Assembly (NCBI RefSeq): GCF_002937075.1
Contig: NZ_NHSJ01000087.1
Coordinates: 62,001 to 126,000 of the forward strand
DNA: 64,000 nt
Source of the DNA: Rhodoblastus sphagnicola
Lineage (GTDB): Bacteria; Pseudomonadota; Alphaproteobacteria; Rhizobiales; Beijerinckiaceae
Direction: 5' to 3'
Below, in pieces: positions 53,752 to 62,362 of the stretch. Both the position numbers and the translations under genes were made by a program. A model generated the notes under the pieces. It was not told the DNA's origin and searched no databases. It was given only the letters and a program-made list of their open reading frames with translations. Each line of letters starts with the position of its first letter. The first letter of the stretch is position 1.

Positions 53752-54174
53752 TCAGCCGACGATTTCGTTGCCGGCGAACCATTGCGCGATCTCCTGCGCG
53801 GCGGTTTCCGGCGCGTCGGAGCCATGAACCGAGTTCTCGCCCATGTTCAGCGCATAATCCTTGCGGATCGTGCCGGCGTCGGCCTTTTCCGGATTGGTGG
53901 CGCCCATCACGTCGCGATAGCGCTTGATGGCGTCCTCGCCTTCGAGCACCTGAACCACCACCGGCGCCGCCGACATCTGCTCGACCAGTTCGCCGAAGAA
54001 CGGGCGCGCGCTGTGGACGGCGTAAAAGGTTTCCGCCTGAGCGCGGGTCATGTGGACGCGCTTCTGCGCGACAATGCGCAGGCCGGCGGCCTCGATCTTG
54101 GCGTTGATGAGGCCGGTCAGGTTGCGGCGGGTCGCATCGGGCTTGATGATGGAAAACGTGCGTTCTAGAGCCAT
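53752..54174 (-). CDS. ndk: Nucleoside diphosphate kinase
   Basis: 140 residues, normal length. N-terminal [46 protein letters not shown], and the active-site histidine in NSVHGSD. Balances NTP pools using a phospho-His intermediate. Proximity to purMN fits rhizobial gene order. It lies 69 bases after aapM on the same strand. Confidence 0.97.
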   Translation of the reverse strand: MALERTFSIIKPDATRRNLTGLINAKIEAAGLRIVAQKRVHMTRAQAETFYAVHSARPFFGELVEQMSAAPVVVQVLEGEDAIKRYRDVMGATNPEKADAGTIRKDYALNMGENSVHGSDAPETAAQEIAQWFAGNEIVG

Positions 54175-54243
54175 TGTGGCGCTTCCTTTTGCTGACGAAA
54201 TGGGCTTGCGGCGCTTATAGACGCGGCGCCCGACTCCCGCAAG

Positions 54244-55347
54244 CTACCGCCGCGCCTCCGCCAGCCTTCCCTCCAGCGCGCGCGCGTAGGACGACATCGC
54301 CAGGCAGAAGCCCAGATAGAACGCGGCGGCGAAAATATAGCCGGTGAGCGCGATTTGCGGCCCCGCCCAGGCCGGATCGAGCCGCGCCGTCTCGATGGCG
54401 TGCAGGAAATCGAACAGGCCAACAATGGCCACCAGCGTGGTGTCCTTGAACAAAGCGACGAAATTGTTGACGATGCCTGGAACCACCGCGCCCAAAGCCT
54501 GCGGCAGCACGATCAGCCGCAGCCCCTGCCAACGCGAAAACCCCAGCGCGGCCGCCGCCTCGCTTTGCCCCAACGGCACGGCGGCGAGACCGCCGCGCAC
54601 CACTTCCGCCATATAGGCCGAGGCGAACAAAGCGATGCCGAACAGGGGCCGCAGCAACCGGTCCGGCGCCCAATCGGGCGGCAGAAACAGCGGCAGCAGC
54701 ACATTGGCCATGAACAGCACCGCGATCAACGGCGCGCCGCGCACAAACTCGATGGTTCCCACGCACAGCCAGCGCAAAGCCGGAAGCTTCGAGCGCCGCC
54801 CCAAAGCCAGCGCCACGCCCCCCGGCAGGGCGGCGGTCATGCCGGCCAGCGCCATGATCAACGACACCAGCGCGCCGCCCCACAGGTTCGTCCCCACCAC
54901 AGGTAGGCCCAGCGCGGGCGCGCCATGCAGCAGGATGAAGCCGACAACAGGCAGGCCGATGAAAAAGCCGCCGAGAGCGTAGTTTTTATATTTCGCGCGC
55001 GGGCGCAGCAGCCAGACGATAAGGACGAGCGCGAGCAGGAAAGCGGTGTTGACCCGCCAGGGCTGGGGATAGGCGCCGTAGATGAAGAAAGGCAGTTTCG
55101 CGGCCACATAAGCCCAGCACGCCCCGGCGCCCGGCGCGCGGCACAAAGCCCCGTCCGGCGCGGTCCACACGGCGTCGATGAACAGATAGCGGACAGCGGG
55201 CGGCAAAAGCAGACCCGCCGCGACCAGCAGGCCGAGCGTGATCGCCGTCGCGCGCGCATCGCCAAACAGTTTTTCGCGCCAGCTTTTTCCGCGCGCCGGC
55301 GGCGGCGGCAGCGGAGACAAGAATTCGGCGCGCAGAAAATCGCTCAT
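54244..55347 (-). CDS. aapM: General L-amino acid ABC transporter permease AapM
   Basis: 367 residues, about eight membrane helices; HisM/PAAT family. ABC-interaction EAA loop AALGFSRWQGLRLIVLPQALGAVVPGIVN and the EFVRGAPLIAVLFM segment are present. ATG 55347 overlaps the aapQ stop (ATGA). Works with AapQ and the binding protein AapJ. The partner ATPase AapP is not encoded next to it; ndk follows instead. Confidence 0.92.
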   Translation of the reverse strand: MSDFLRAEFLSPLPPPPARGKSWREKLFGDARATAITLGLLVAAGLLLPPAVRYLFIDAVWTAPDGALCRAPGAGACWAYVAAKLPFFIYGAYPQPWRVNTAFLLALVLIVWLLRPRAKYKNYALGGFFIGLPVVGFILLHGAPALGLPVVGTNLWGGALVSLIMALAGMTAALPGGVALALGRRSKLPALRWLCVGTIEFVRGAPLIAVLFMANVLLPLFLPPDWAPDRLLRPLFGIALFASAYMAEVVRGGLAAVPLGQSEAAAALGFSRWQGLRLIVLPQALGAVVPGIVNNFVALFKDTTLVAIVGLFDFLHAIETARLDPAWAGPQIALTGYIFAAAFYLGFCLAMSSYARALEGRLAEARR

Positions 55348-56291
55348 CTGGCCCCCCATTCGGAGCCGCGCTCGAAGCGGCGCATCAGCGCCAGCGTCAG
55401 CATGGAGAGACCGAGATAGAGCGCCATGTCGACGCCGAGCGTCTGCAACGCCGCGCCGGTCTGATTCAGGATGGTGCCGGACACCTGCATCAGGTCGGCG
55501 AAGCCGATGAAGGCGGCGAGCGACGAGTTCTTTGTCAGCGCAAGATACTGGCTGATCAGCGGCGGCAGCGCCACGCGCAGGGCCTGAGGCAGGACGACAA
55601 GGCGCCGCGTCTGCGCCGCCGAGAGCCCCAGCGCGGAGGCCGCCTCGATCTGACCCCGTGGCACGGCCTGGACTCCGGCGCGCAAAATTTCGGCGATGTA
55701 GCTGGCGGTGTAGAAAGTCAGCCCCAAAATCATCGCGGCGGCTTCCGGCGCCAGTCTCAGCCCGCCCTCGACGTTAAAAGCGTTACGCGCCGGATCGAAC
55801 AGCGGCCAGCCCAGACCCGGAAACGGAAAATAAAGCCCGCGATTGTTGAGCAAGACGCCGCCGAGCGACAGCGAATGCTCCGGCGCCGGCAAGGGCGTGA
55901 GCAGCACGATGTACCAGAACAGCAAGTGCAACAGCAGCGGGATGTTGCGCAGCGTCTCGACATAAAGCGCCGCCAGCCGCGACAGGCCCCAATGCGACGA
56001 CAGCCGCGAAAACCCCACGGCGAAGCCGACCAGGGTCGCCAGCGCGGACGCCACCACGGACACGATCAGCGTGTTGAGCGCGCCCGCCAGCAGGGCGCGG
56101 CCGTAGGAATCGAGCGGGGTATAGGGAATGACGCTCTGATTCATGCCAAACCCCGCCGTCTGCCACAGGAAGGCGAAGGAAGTGGGCATGTTGCGCGCTT
56201 CGAGATTGGCGCGGGCGTTCAAGAAAGCCGCGACAAAAACTCCGGCGACCAGCAGCAACAGCAGGGCCTGGAGCGCGACGCGCCGGTTCAT
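55344..56291 (-). CDS. aapQ: General L-amino acid ABC transporter permease AapQ
   Basis: 315 residues, multiple membrane helices. YVETLRNIPLLLHLLFWY and the EAA loop ASALGLSAAQTRRLVVLPQALRVALPPLISQYL are typical of AapQ/BztB. Shorter than the usual about 400 residues: the long N-terminal extension of rhizobial AapQ seems reduced. Begins 4 bases after aapJ. Confidence 0.92.
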   Translation of the reverse strand: MNRRVALQALLLLLVAGVFVAAFLNARANLEARNMPTSFAFLWQTAGFGMNQSVIPYTPLDSYGRALLAGALNTLIVSVVASALATLVGFAVGFSRLSSHWGLSRLAALYVETLRNIPLLLHLLFWYIVLLTPLPAPEHSLSLGGVLLNNRGLYFPFPGLGWPLFDPARNAFNVEGGLRLAPEAAAMILGLTFYTASYIAEILRAGVQAVPRGQIEAASALGLSAAQTRRLVVLPQALRVALPPLISQYLALTKNSSLAAFIGFADLMQVSGTILNQTGAALQTLGVDMALYLGLSMLTLALMRRFERGSEWGAR

Positions 56292-56295
56292 CGCG

Positions 56296-57318
56296 TCACC
56301 GCACCGGCGGGGCGTAATGCAGCCCGCCGTCGCGCCATTGCGCGTTCAGTCCGCGCGGAATCTTCAAGGGCGATCCCTCCCCCAGATTGCGTGAAAAGAT
56401 TTCGCCATAATTGCCCACCGCCTTGACGATGCGCGCCACCCAATCCTTGGACAGCCCCAATCCCGCGCCAAAATCATTGTCCGCGCCGAGCAGGCGGCGG
56501 ATTTCGGGATTTTGCGACTCGCGCAAGGATTCGACATTGGCGGAGGTCACGCCCAGCTCCTCGGCGTCGAGCAGCGCGAAATGGGTCCATTTCACCAGAT
56601 TGAACCAGCGGTCGTCGCCCTGCCGCACCACCGGCCCGAACGGCTCCTTGGAAAGGGTTTCGGCCAAAACCTCATGGTCGTCCGGCGCCGACAGTTTCAG
56701 CCTTTGCGCATAGAGCGCGGAGCCGTCTGTGGTGTAGGCGTCGCAGCGCCCGCTCTCATAGGCTTTCAACGCCTCGTCGCCGCCGGTGAAGACGACGGTT
56801 TCGGCTGAAATTCCGGTTTTCCTGAAGTAATCGGCGAGATTGAGTTCGGTGGTGGTGCCCTGCTGCACGCAGATGCTGGCGCCTTTCAGATCACGCACGG
56901 ATTTCAGATTGCGCGCCTTTCGCGCCAGAAAAGCCTGGCCGTCGAAATAGTTTATGCCAACAAACAGGAGTCCCTGTCCGGCCTCGCGCGATTGCGTCCA
57001 GGTGGTGTTGCGCGACAAAATGTCGATCTCGCCCGATTGCAGCGCGGTGAAGCGGTCCTTGCCCGACAGCGGCGTGAACCGCACTTTTTGCGCATCGCCG
57101 AAGATCGCCGCCGCCACCGCCCGGCAATAGTCGATGTCGAAGCCGCGCCAAGACCCGCGATCGTCCGGCAGGCCGAAGCCGGCCAGCCCGATATTGACCC
57201 CGCACACCAGCGCGCCGCGCGCCCGCACCTGATCAAGCGTGTCGGCGCGCGCCCCCACCCCCGCCAAAAACAGCGCGAGACCGAGCGCCAGGACGATTTT
57301 CTTGACGACAAGAACCAT
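56296..57318 (-). CDS. aapJ: General L-amino acid binding protein AapJ
   Basis: 340 residues with a Sec signal peptide (MVLVVKKIVLALGLALFLAGVGARA). Solute-binding family 3: VRARGALVCGVNIGLAGFG-DD-GSWRGFDIDYCRAVAAAIFGD, the SGEIDILSRNTTWT block and CVQQGTTTELNLADYF. Delivers amino acids to AapQM. A GTG four codons upstream is an alternative start. Confidence 0.93.
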   Translation of the reverse strand: MVLVVKKIVLALGLALFLAGVGARADTLDQVRARGALVCGVNIGLAGFGLPDDRGSWRGFDIDYCRAVAAAIFGDAQKVRFTPLSGKDRFTALQSGEIDILSRNTTWTQSREAGQGLLFVGINYFDGQAFLARKARNLKSVRDLKGASICVQQGTTTELNLADYFRKTGISAETVVFTGGDEALKAYESGRCDAYTTDGSALYAQRLKLSAPDDHEVLAETLSKEPFGPVVRQGDDRWFNLVKWTHFALLDAEELGVTSANVESLRESQNPEIRRLLGADNDFGAGLGLSKDWVARIVKAVGNYGEIFSRNLGEGSPLKIPRGLNAQWRDGGLHYAPPVR

Positions 57319-57510
57319 GCGCAAACCCACTCTTGCCCCAGCCTATGCGCTCCTCGCCGCACGCGCAAAGCAAAATGGCGGCGCGGGGCGCGCCGACCGA
57401 AGCTTGCCTGAGCCGCCACGGCGTTGTTCCTTGCATAACCGCGATCAAGGGGCATATTCGCTTCCAAGGCTTCGGCGACGAACCGGAGCCGCGACATTGC
57501 GGAGAGCTGG

Positions 57511-58080
57511 ATGCCCCATCGCCTCAAACATGCCCTGCTGACCGTCGCCGCCGTCGTCTTCCTGATCGAGGCGTGGCTGTGGGACTTGACGATCGCGCTG
57601 GGCCACTGGGTCGTTGGCCTGCTGCCCTGGCGGGAATTCAAGGCCACCGTCGTCCGAATCGTGCAGCGCCTGCCGCCCTATGGCGCGCTGCCGTTGTTCC
57701 TGATTCCCTTCGTCGTCATCGAGCCGCTGAAGATCATCGCGATCGAGCAGATCGCGCACGGCCATTTTTTTCGCGGCGTCCTGGCCTTCATTGTGCTGAA
57801 ATTCGTCGGCGTCGGCCTCATCGCCTTCATCTTCGACCTCACGCGCGAAAAGCTGCTGGCCATCGGCTGGTTCGCGAGTTTTTATCGCTGGGTCGTGAAA
57901 TGGCGCGACAAGGCCCATGCGTTCATTGAACCCTACAAGGTAGCGGTGCGCGCGCGGATCGCCGATCTCAAGTTCCGGATTTCGGAGATCAGACGCCGCC
58001 TCAACCTGTCCGCCGGCAAGGGCGGAGTCATGGAGCTGCTCGTTCGGCTGCGGGCGCGGGCGCGCAAGCCGCAAGGCTGA
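57511..58080 (+). CDS. Membrane protein of unknown function
   Basis: 189 residues. Three hydrophobic segments (about 8-38, 60-80 and 88-110) precede a basic amphipathic C-terminal half (KVAVRARIADLKFRISEIRRRLNL) likely cytoplasmic. Family not recognised with confidence; related conserved proteins occur in Hyphomicrobiales. Divergent from aapJ, with GGAGAG upstream of ATG 57511. Confidence 0.65.
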   Translation: MPHRLKHALLTVAAVVFLIEAWLWDLTIALGHWVVGLLPWREFKATVVRIVQRLPPYGALPLFLIPFVVIEPLKIIAIEQIAHGHFFRGVLAFIVLKFVGVGLIAFIFDLTREKLLAIGWFASFYRWVVKWRDKAHAFIEPYKVAVRARIADLKFRISEIRRRLNLSAGKGGVMELLVRLRARARKPQG

Positions 58081-58123
58081 GCGCGTCGCCTTGTCGCCCC
58101 GAACGCATCGCCTGGAAATCCCG

Positions 58124-59638
58124 TCAGGAGACCACCGGGAATGTCGCGCAAATGGCCCAGGCCAGCGCGGCCGCGTTGCTCAGGGCGGCGACGCGCGGAT
58201 CGCCCGTGCGCGCATAGGTCCAGCGGCTGACCCAGCCAAACACCGCGAAGAAAAGGCAGATGACGGGAACGATGATGACCAGGAAAAACAATTTGTGAGG
58301 ATTGAGGGCGACGGCGATCGCCAGCGAGACGACGAAGCAGATTTTGGAAAAGACATATCCGCCCGTCGCCGCGCCCGGCCCGCTCGTCAGCCATTCATCG
58401 GCAAGAAAATAGATGACGGTGCAACACAGCAGCGCGGGGATCAGCAGCCAGCGCAGCGAGGATGGCGCGATGGAGGTCACGAATGTGTCGATCGGCAACC
58501 CGAGGCCAAGCCCGTAATAGGCGAGGACCGCCAAAGCCGCCAGAAGGCGCCCGCGCCAGGGAATGCGCCAACCGGCTCCGCCCGGAGGCTTCGTGAGCCA
58601 CAGGCCGAGCAAGGTCAGCGCGCCGTAAACGGCGAAATGCGCGGCGAGATAATCGCCAAGCAGGATCGGCAGAAAATCCGTCGGCGCTTTCCATAGGATC
58701 AGCGGCGTCAGCAGCGCCGGCGCGACGGTGAGCGGCCATTGCCGTCTCCAGCCAGGTCCGGCCCCCAGCGGCAGCGGCGACAGCGCCGGCAGCAGACGCG
58801 ACAGCGGCAGCGCGAGAGCGACAAGGCCGAGAAAAAGCAGCGCCATCCCCCCTCCCCTCGCGTCGATGGCGCCGCTTTCCGCGCGTTCGAACACGGCGTT
58901 CATCCAGTTCCGCATTTCGGTGAGGCCATCGCGGCTGTAAATGACGCCGATATGCTCGGCGCCTTCGGCATAGGCCAGCCGGCGCGCCGTGCCGCGCGCC
59001 ATCTCGCCGTAGGTGACCCGTTCCCGCGGCGCCGCGCCGGAGGCCATGGCGACGATCCGCAAGGCGTCGTTTTTCAGGGCCGCCGCCTCCCATGCGCCGT
59101 CTATGACCAGAAGGTTTCTCGGTTCGCTCGCCGTCGCATTGCTGCCGAAATTGGAAAAGGCCACCACGCCGGCGACCGCGTCGTTGCGGACCGCGCTGTT
59201 GATGATCAGAATCGCCGCCATCGAATGTCCGACAAGGCCCAGCCGTGGCCCCGCACCGGGCAGGGTCAAGCCGAACCGAATCATCTTGTCGATTTCCTCG
59301 CCGAGGAGACGCGCGCTCTCGTCGTGGTTCTTGATCCCGCCAGAAAGCGGGCGCGCGTTGCGGCCATGGCCGGCGAAGTCGAAGGTGACGGCGGTATAGC
59401 CGGCGTGAGCGAGCGTCATGGCGGCCGGTTGCATCAGTTGTTGCGAACCGGCGAAACCATGGGCGATCACGATTACGGGGCCAGGAGATGCGCTCTCGGA
59501 CCGAAACACCGAGACGGGAATTTCATCGACTTGCGCATGGTCGATTTTCAAATCGGCCGATGGCGCAAGCAGCGACCAGAGCCCTGTGGCGATTGCGAAA
59601 GCAGCGGCGAGAAACACCAAAAAAACACGTTTGTTCAT
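58124..59638 (-). CDS. Alpha/beta hydrolase fused to a membrane domain
   Basis: 504 residues. A signal anchor (about 1-25) precedes an alpha/beta hydrolase domain with oxyanion VIVIAHGFAGSQQLM, FDFAGHGRN and nucleophile elbow LVGHSMAA (G-x-S-x-A). From about 275 on come at least six membrane helices. The architecture suggests an exported or membrane-facing esterase or acyl hydrolase. Substrate unknown. ATG 59638 is chosen because the signal anchor starts there. Confidence 0.75.
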   Translation of the reverse strand: MNKRVFLVFLAAAFAIATGLWSLLAPSADLKIDHAQVDEIPVSVFRSESASPGPVIVIAHGFAGSQQLMQPAAMTLAHAGYTAVTFDFAGHGRNARPLSGGIKNHDESARLLGEEIDKMIRFGLTLPGAGPRLGLVGHSMAAILIINSAVRNDAVAGVVAFSNFGSNATASEPRNLLVIDGAWEAAALKNDALRIVAMASGAAPRERVTYGEMARGTARRLAYAEGAEHIGVIYSRDGLTEMRNWMNAVFERAESGAIDARGGGMALLFLGLVALALPLSRLLPALSPLPLGAGPGWRRQWPLTVAPALLTPLILWKAPTDFLPILLGDYLAAHFAVYGALTLLGLWLTKPPGGAGWRIPWRGRLLAALAVLAYYGLGLGLPIDTFVTSIAPSSLRWLLIPALLCCTVIYFLADEWLTSGPGAATGGYVFSKICFVVSLAIAVALNPHKLFFLVIIVPVICLFFAVFGWVSRWTYARTGDPRVAALSNAAALAWAICATFPVVS

Positions 59639-60016
59639 TGAGCCTGGCTGCTTTCGTTCGCGCCTGACGCGCTTGCTGGATTGGGGCGCATGGAAGCGCA
59701 ATCGTCAAGCGCCGCGCACGGAGGGCCGCGCCCCGGCCTTCCAGCATTCTCAAGCGAAGGCGATTCCAGCTCGCGTGAAGAATATACGCAATAACAAGCC
59801 TCTAGAGACCCAATCAGATCAGGACTCCCGAAGCAAATATCAAGAACTTATGGCTCTTATGCAAAGTTTTCACGACAAATGCGAGATGACAAACCGAGCA
59901 GTTACGTTCAAGCTCGACCAGAGAAAACAACAATCGTTCAGTTGCATCGCAACGGGCTTGCCTTATGAACAACCTCTGCTTACTCTCTCCCAAATGTTAC
60001 GCGAATGGAGTTTTCC
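59639..60016. other. Divergent intergenic region
   Basis: No gene is supported; moderately AT-rich from 59780 to 60000. GCTCGCGTGAAGAA near 59770 resembles TTCGCGTGAAGAA near 48656 and could be a fragment of a dispersed repeat. Confidence 0.35.
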
Positions 60017-60991
60017 ATGACCTTCAGTCGTCCGACAGCTTTCATGCTTTTTTTATTCGCGGCGACTTCCGGCGCCTCGGCCCAGACGCCGGCCAGCGGC
60101 GCTTTCGCGGCGACGCAGGTCTGCCCGGCGACGCGATCGATCCATGGCGGCGCCAGCGCCGACGACGTTCTGGTTCAACCCGGCCAATCCTACACTCTGG
60201 TTGGCAAGAACAAGCCGGACGCAACCCATTATCTGATCGAGGTCGAAGGCGCCGAACCGTTGCGCCGATGGGTGGCGACAAAATGCGGCACGATCGATGG
60301 CGCGTCGTCCTCAAGTTCGCAACCGGGCGAAAACGGCGGCGCCAATCTGCTCGCCGTGAGCTGGCAGTCGGCGTTTTGCGAGAACCACGCGCAAAAGCAG
60401 GAATGCGCGACTCAGACCCCGGAGCGTTTCGACGCCACCCATTTCACCTTGCACGGCCTTTGGCCTCAGCCCAGGGGGGTCGCCTATTGCAATGTCGCCG
60501 ACAGCTATGTCGCCCTGGACAAGGACCACAATTGGGATCAATTGCCGCCCGTGGCGCTCTCCGACGACACCCTTTCGGCCTTGACCGAGGTCATGCCCGC
60601 GGTCGCCTCGAAACTGGAACGGCATGAGTGGATCGTGCACGGAACCTGTTTTCGCGATGCGTCCTCGCAAGACGCCTATTTCGCCCGCGCGGTGAAACTT
60701 ATGGCGCAGTTGAACGCCTCCCCGGTGCGAGACCTGTTTGCGCACAACATCGGCGGCAAGATTACAGCCGATCAGATCAAACAGGCGTTCGACGACGGTT
60801 TTGGCGCCGGCGCGGGCGATCGCGTGATGATTTCGTGTCCGGGCAGCCGCCGCTTGATCGTGGAAATGACCATCGGTCTGGTCGGCCGGATCGACGACAA
60901 TCCATCGCTGGCCCAATTGATCGCGGCCGCGAAGCCCGTCGCCAATGTCGGATGTCCGTCGGGCGTTGTAGACGCCGTCAAGCGGAATTGA
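60017..60991 (+). CDS. Secreted ribonuclease T2 family protein
   Basis: 324 residues from ATG 60017 (GGAG 6 bases upstream; ATG 60005 is less likely). Sec signal peptide ending at GASA. Both catalytic blocks are present: FTLHGLWPQ (CAS I) and HEWIVHGTC (CAS II), with both catalytic histidines. Degrades RNA in the periplasm or outside. An N-terminal extension of about 90 residues before the core is unusual. Several cysteines suggest disulfides. Confidence 0.93.
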   Translation: MTFSRPTAFMLFLFAATSGASAQTPASGAFAATQVCPATRSIHGGASADDVLVQPGQSYTLVGKNKPDATHYLIEVEGAEPLRRWVATKCGTIDGASSSSSQPGENGGANLLAVSWQSAFCENHAQKQECATQTPERFDATHFTLHGLWPQPRGVAYCNVADSYVALDKDHNWDQLPPVALSDDTLSALTEVMPAVASKLERHEWIVHGTCFRDASSQDAYFARAVKLMAQLNASPVRDLFAHNIGGKITADQIKQAFDDGFGAGAGDRVMISCPGSRRLIVEMTIGLVGRIDDNPSLAQLIAAAKPVANVGCPSGVVDAVKRN

Positions 60992-61022
60992 CCATTGGCG
61001 ACGCGCCGGCCGAGGGAAAGCC

Positions 61023-61172
61023 TCAAGCTTTCGGCTCCGGCCATTTGAAGCCGAGATAAAGCCCGCTGGAGAGTCCCGCGAGGATCAGCAGGTTGGCGCC
61101 GAATTTGGGAAAATGAGCGTCGACACCCGCGAACACAGGCGGGAAGACCACTGCGTATTTTCCACGCGCCAC
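61023..61172 (-). CDS. Putative 49-residue single-pass membrane protein
   Basis: From GTG 61172 (AAGG 5 bases upstream) the frame reads VARGKYAVVFPPVFAGVDAH, then a membrane helix FGANLLILAGLSSGLYLGF, ending KWPEPKA. The hydrophobic pattern looks real; no family recognised. It could equally be the remnant of a longer gene, since the frame stays open for some codons upstream. Confidence 0.4.
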   Translation of the reverse strand: MARGKYAVVFPPVFAGVDAHFPKFGANLLILAGLSSGLYLGFKWPEPKA

Positions 61173-61275
61173 GCATGCCTTGGTTGAGTCGCCAACGAAT
61201 GCCTGCGTGGCTCCTTTGTTTCAGTAGGGTATTTGCCCGAAAACCGGCGGCGGCGCTTCGGTCTGGCTTGCGGCC

Positions 61276-62244
61276 TCAGGCCACCCCCGCCCGCAGCAGG
61301 TCGTGGATGTGCAGGATTCCGGCCGGCTTGCCCGCGTCGAGGATGAACAGGACGGTGATCTTCCTCCGGTTCATCATCTCCAGGGCGGCGGAAGCGAGCG
61401 AACCGAGTTTCACGGTGCGCGGGTCGCGCGTCATCATTTCGACGGGGCGCCGGTCCTGCATGTCCGGGCCCCAGTTCCGGCGCAGGTCGCCGTCGGTGAT
61501 GATGCCGGCCAGGGCGCCGTCGCCATCGACGAGGCCGACGCAGCCGAAGCGTTTGCCCGACATGACCAGGATGACCTCGCTCATGCTGGCGCTTTCCGGC
61601 AGCAGCGGCATGTCGTCGCCGCTATGCATCAGGTCGTCCACCTTGTGCAGCCGCGCCCCGAGTTTTCCCCCCGGATGAAAAACCCGAAAATCCCGCGCGG
61701 TAAACCCGCGATCCTCGATCAGCGCGACCGCCAGCGCATCGCCGAGCACCAACTGGATGGTGGTGGAGGTGGTCGGCGCGAGACCGTTGGGGCAGGCTTC
61801 CTCGACCTGCGGCAACAGCAGCAGGACGTCCGCCGCGCGGCCGAGGGCGCTGTCGCGTTTGGAGGTGCCGGCGATCAGCGGCACGGCGAATCGCTTGGAA
61901 TATTCGATGAGATCGGCGAGTTCCGACGTCTCGCCCGACCAGGAGAAGGCCAGCAGCACGTCTTCCTGGGTGACCATGCCGAGATCGCCGTGGCTGGCTT
62001 CGGCGGCATGGAGGAAAAAGGCGGGCGTGCCGGTGGAGGCCAGCGTCGCCGCCACCTTGCGCCCGATATGGCCTGATTTGCCCATGCCCGAAACCACCAC
62101 GCGCCCGCGCGCTCCGCGGATGACGTCGATGGCCTTTTCGAGCGCCTTGCCCAGTTCGGCGTCGAGCGCGGCGCGCAACTGCGCCATGCCCCTGGTTTCG
62201 ATCTCAACGCTTTTTCGCGCGGCTTCAAGTGCGACCCGTGTCAT
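61276..62244 (-). CDS. kdsD: Arabinose-5-phosphate isomerase (KdsD/KpsF)
   Basis: 322 residues. An SIS domain (VVVSGMGKSGHIGRKVAATLASTGTPAFFLHAAEASHGDLGM, SWSGETSELADLI) is followed by two CBS domains (about 205-322). Isomerises ribulose-5-P to arabinose-5-P for Kdo synthesis. Complete and of normal length. Confidence 0.95.
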   Translation of the reverse strand: MTRVALEAARKSVEIETRGMAQLRAALDAELGKALEKAIDVIRGARGRVVVSGMGKSGHIGRKVAATLASTGTPAFFLHAAEASHGDLGMVTQEDVLLAFSWSGETSELADLIEYSKRFAVPLIAGTSKRDSALGRAADVLLLLPQVEEACPNGLAPTTSTTIQLVLGDALAVALIEDRGFTARDFRVFHPGGKLGARLHKVDDLMHSGDDMPLLPESASMSEVILVMSGKRFGCVGLVDGDGALAGIITDGDLRRNWGPDMQDRRPVEMMTRDPRTVKLGSLASAALEMMNRRKITVLFILDAGKPAGILHIHDLLRAGVA

Positions 62245-62362
62245 GCGATCCTCTTCTCGCGGGGATCCCTAAACCATCGGCTCGCCTTCGGCAAATTTTC
62301 CATGACGTTTGGGGAAACATGACGCCTGTGGAATAACAACAGCTTGCCAGCGACGCAGGTGT

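Noticed and set aside
60772-61176. 134-codon minus-strand frame at the end of the RNase T2 gene
   Set aside because: It overlaps the 3' end of a well-supported gene and shows no family or ribosome site. The shorter frame at 61023-61172 is more plausible.
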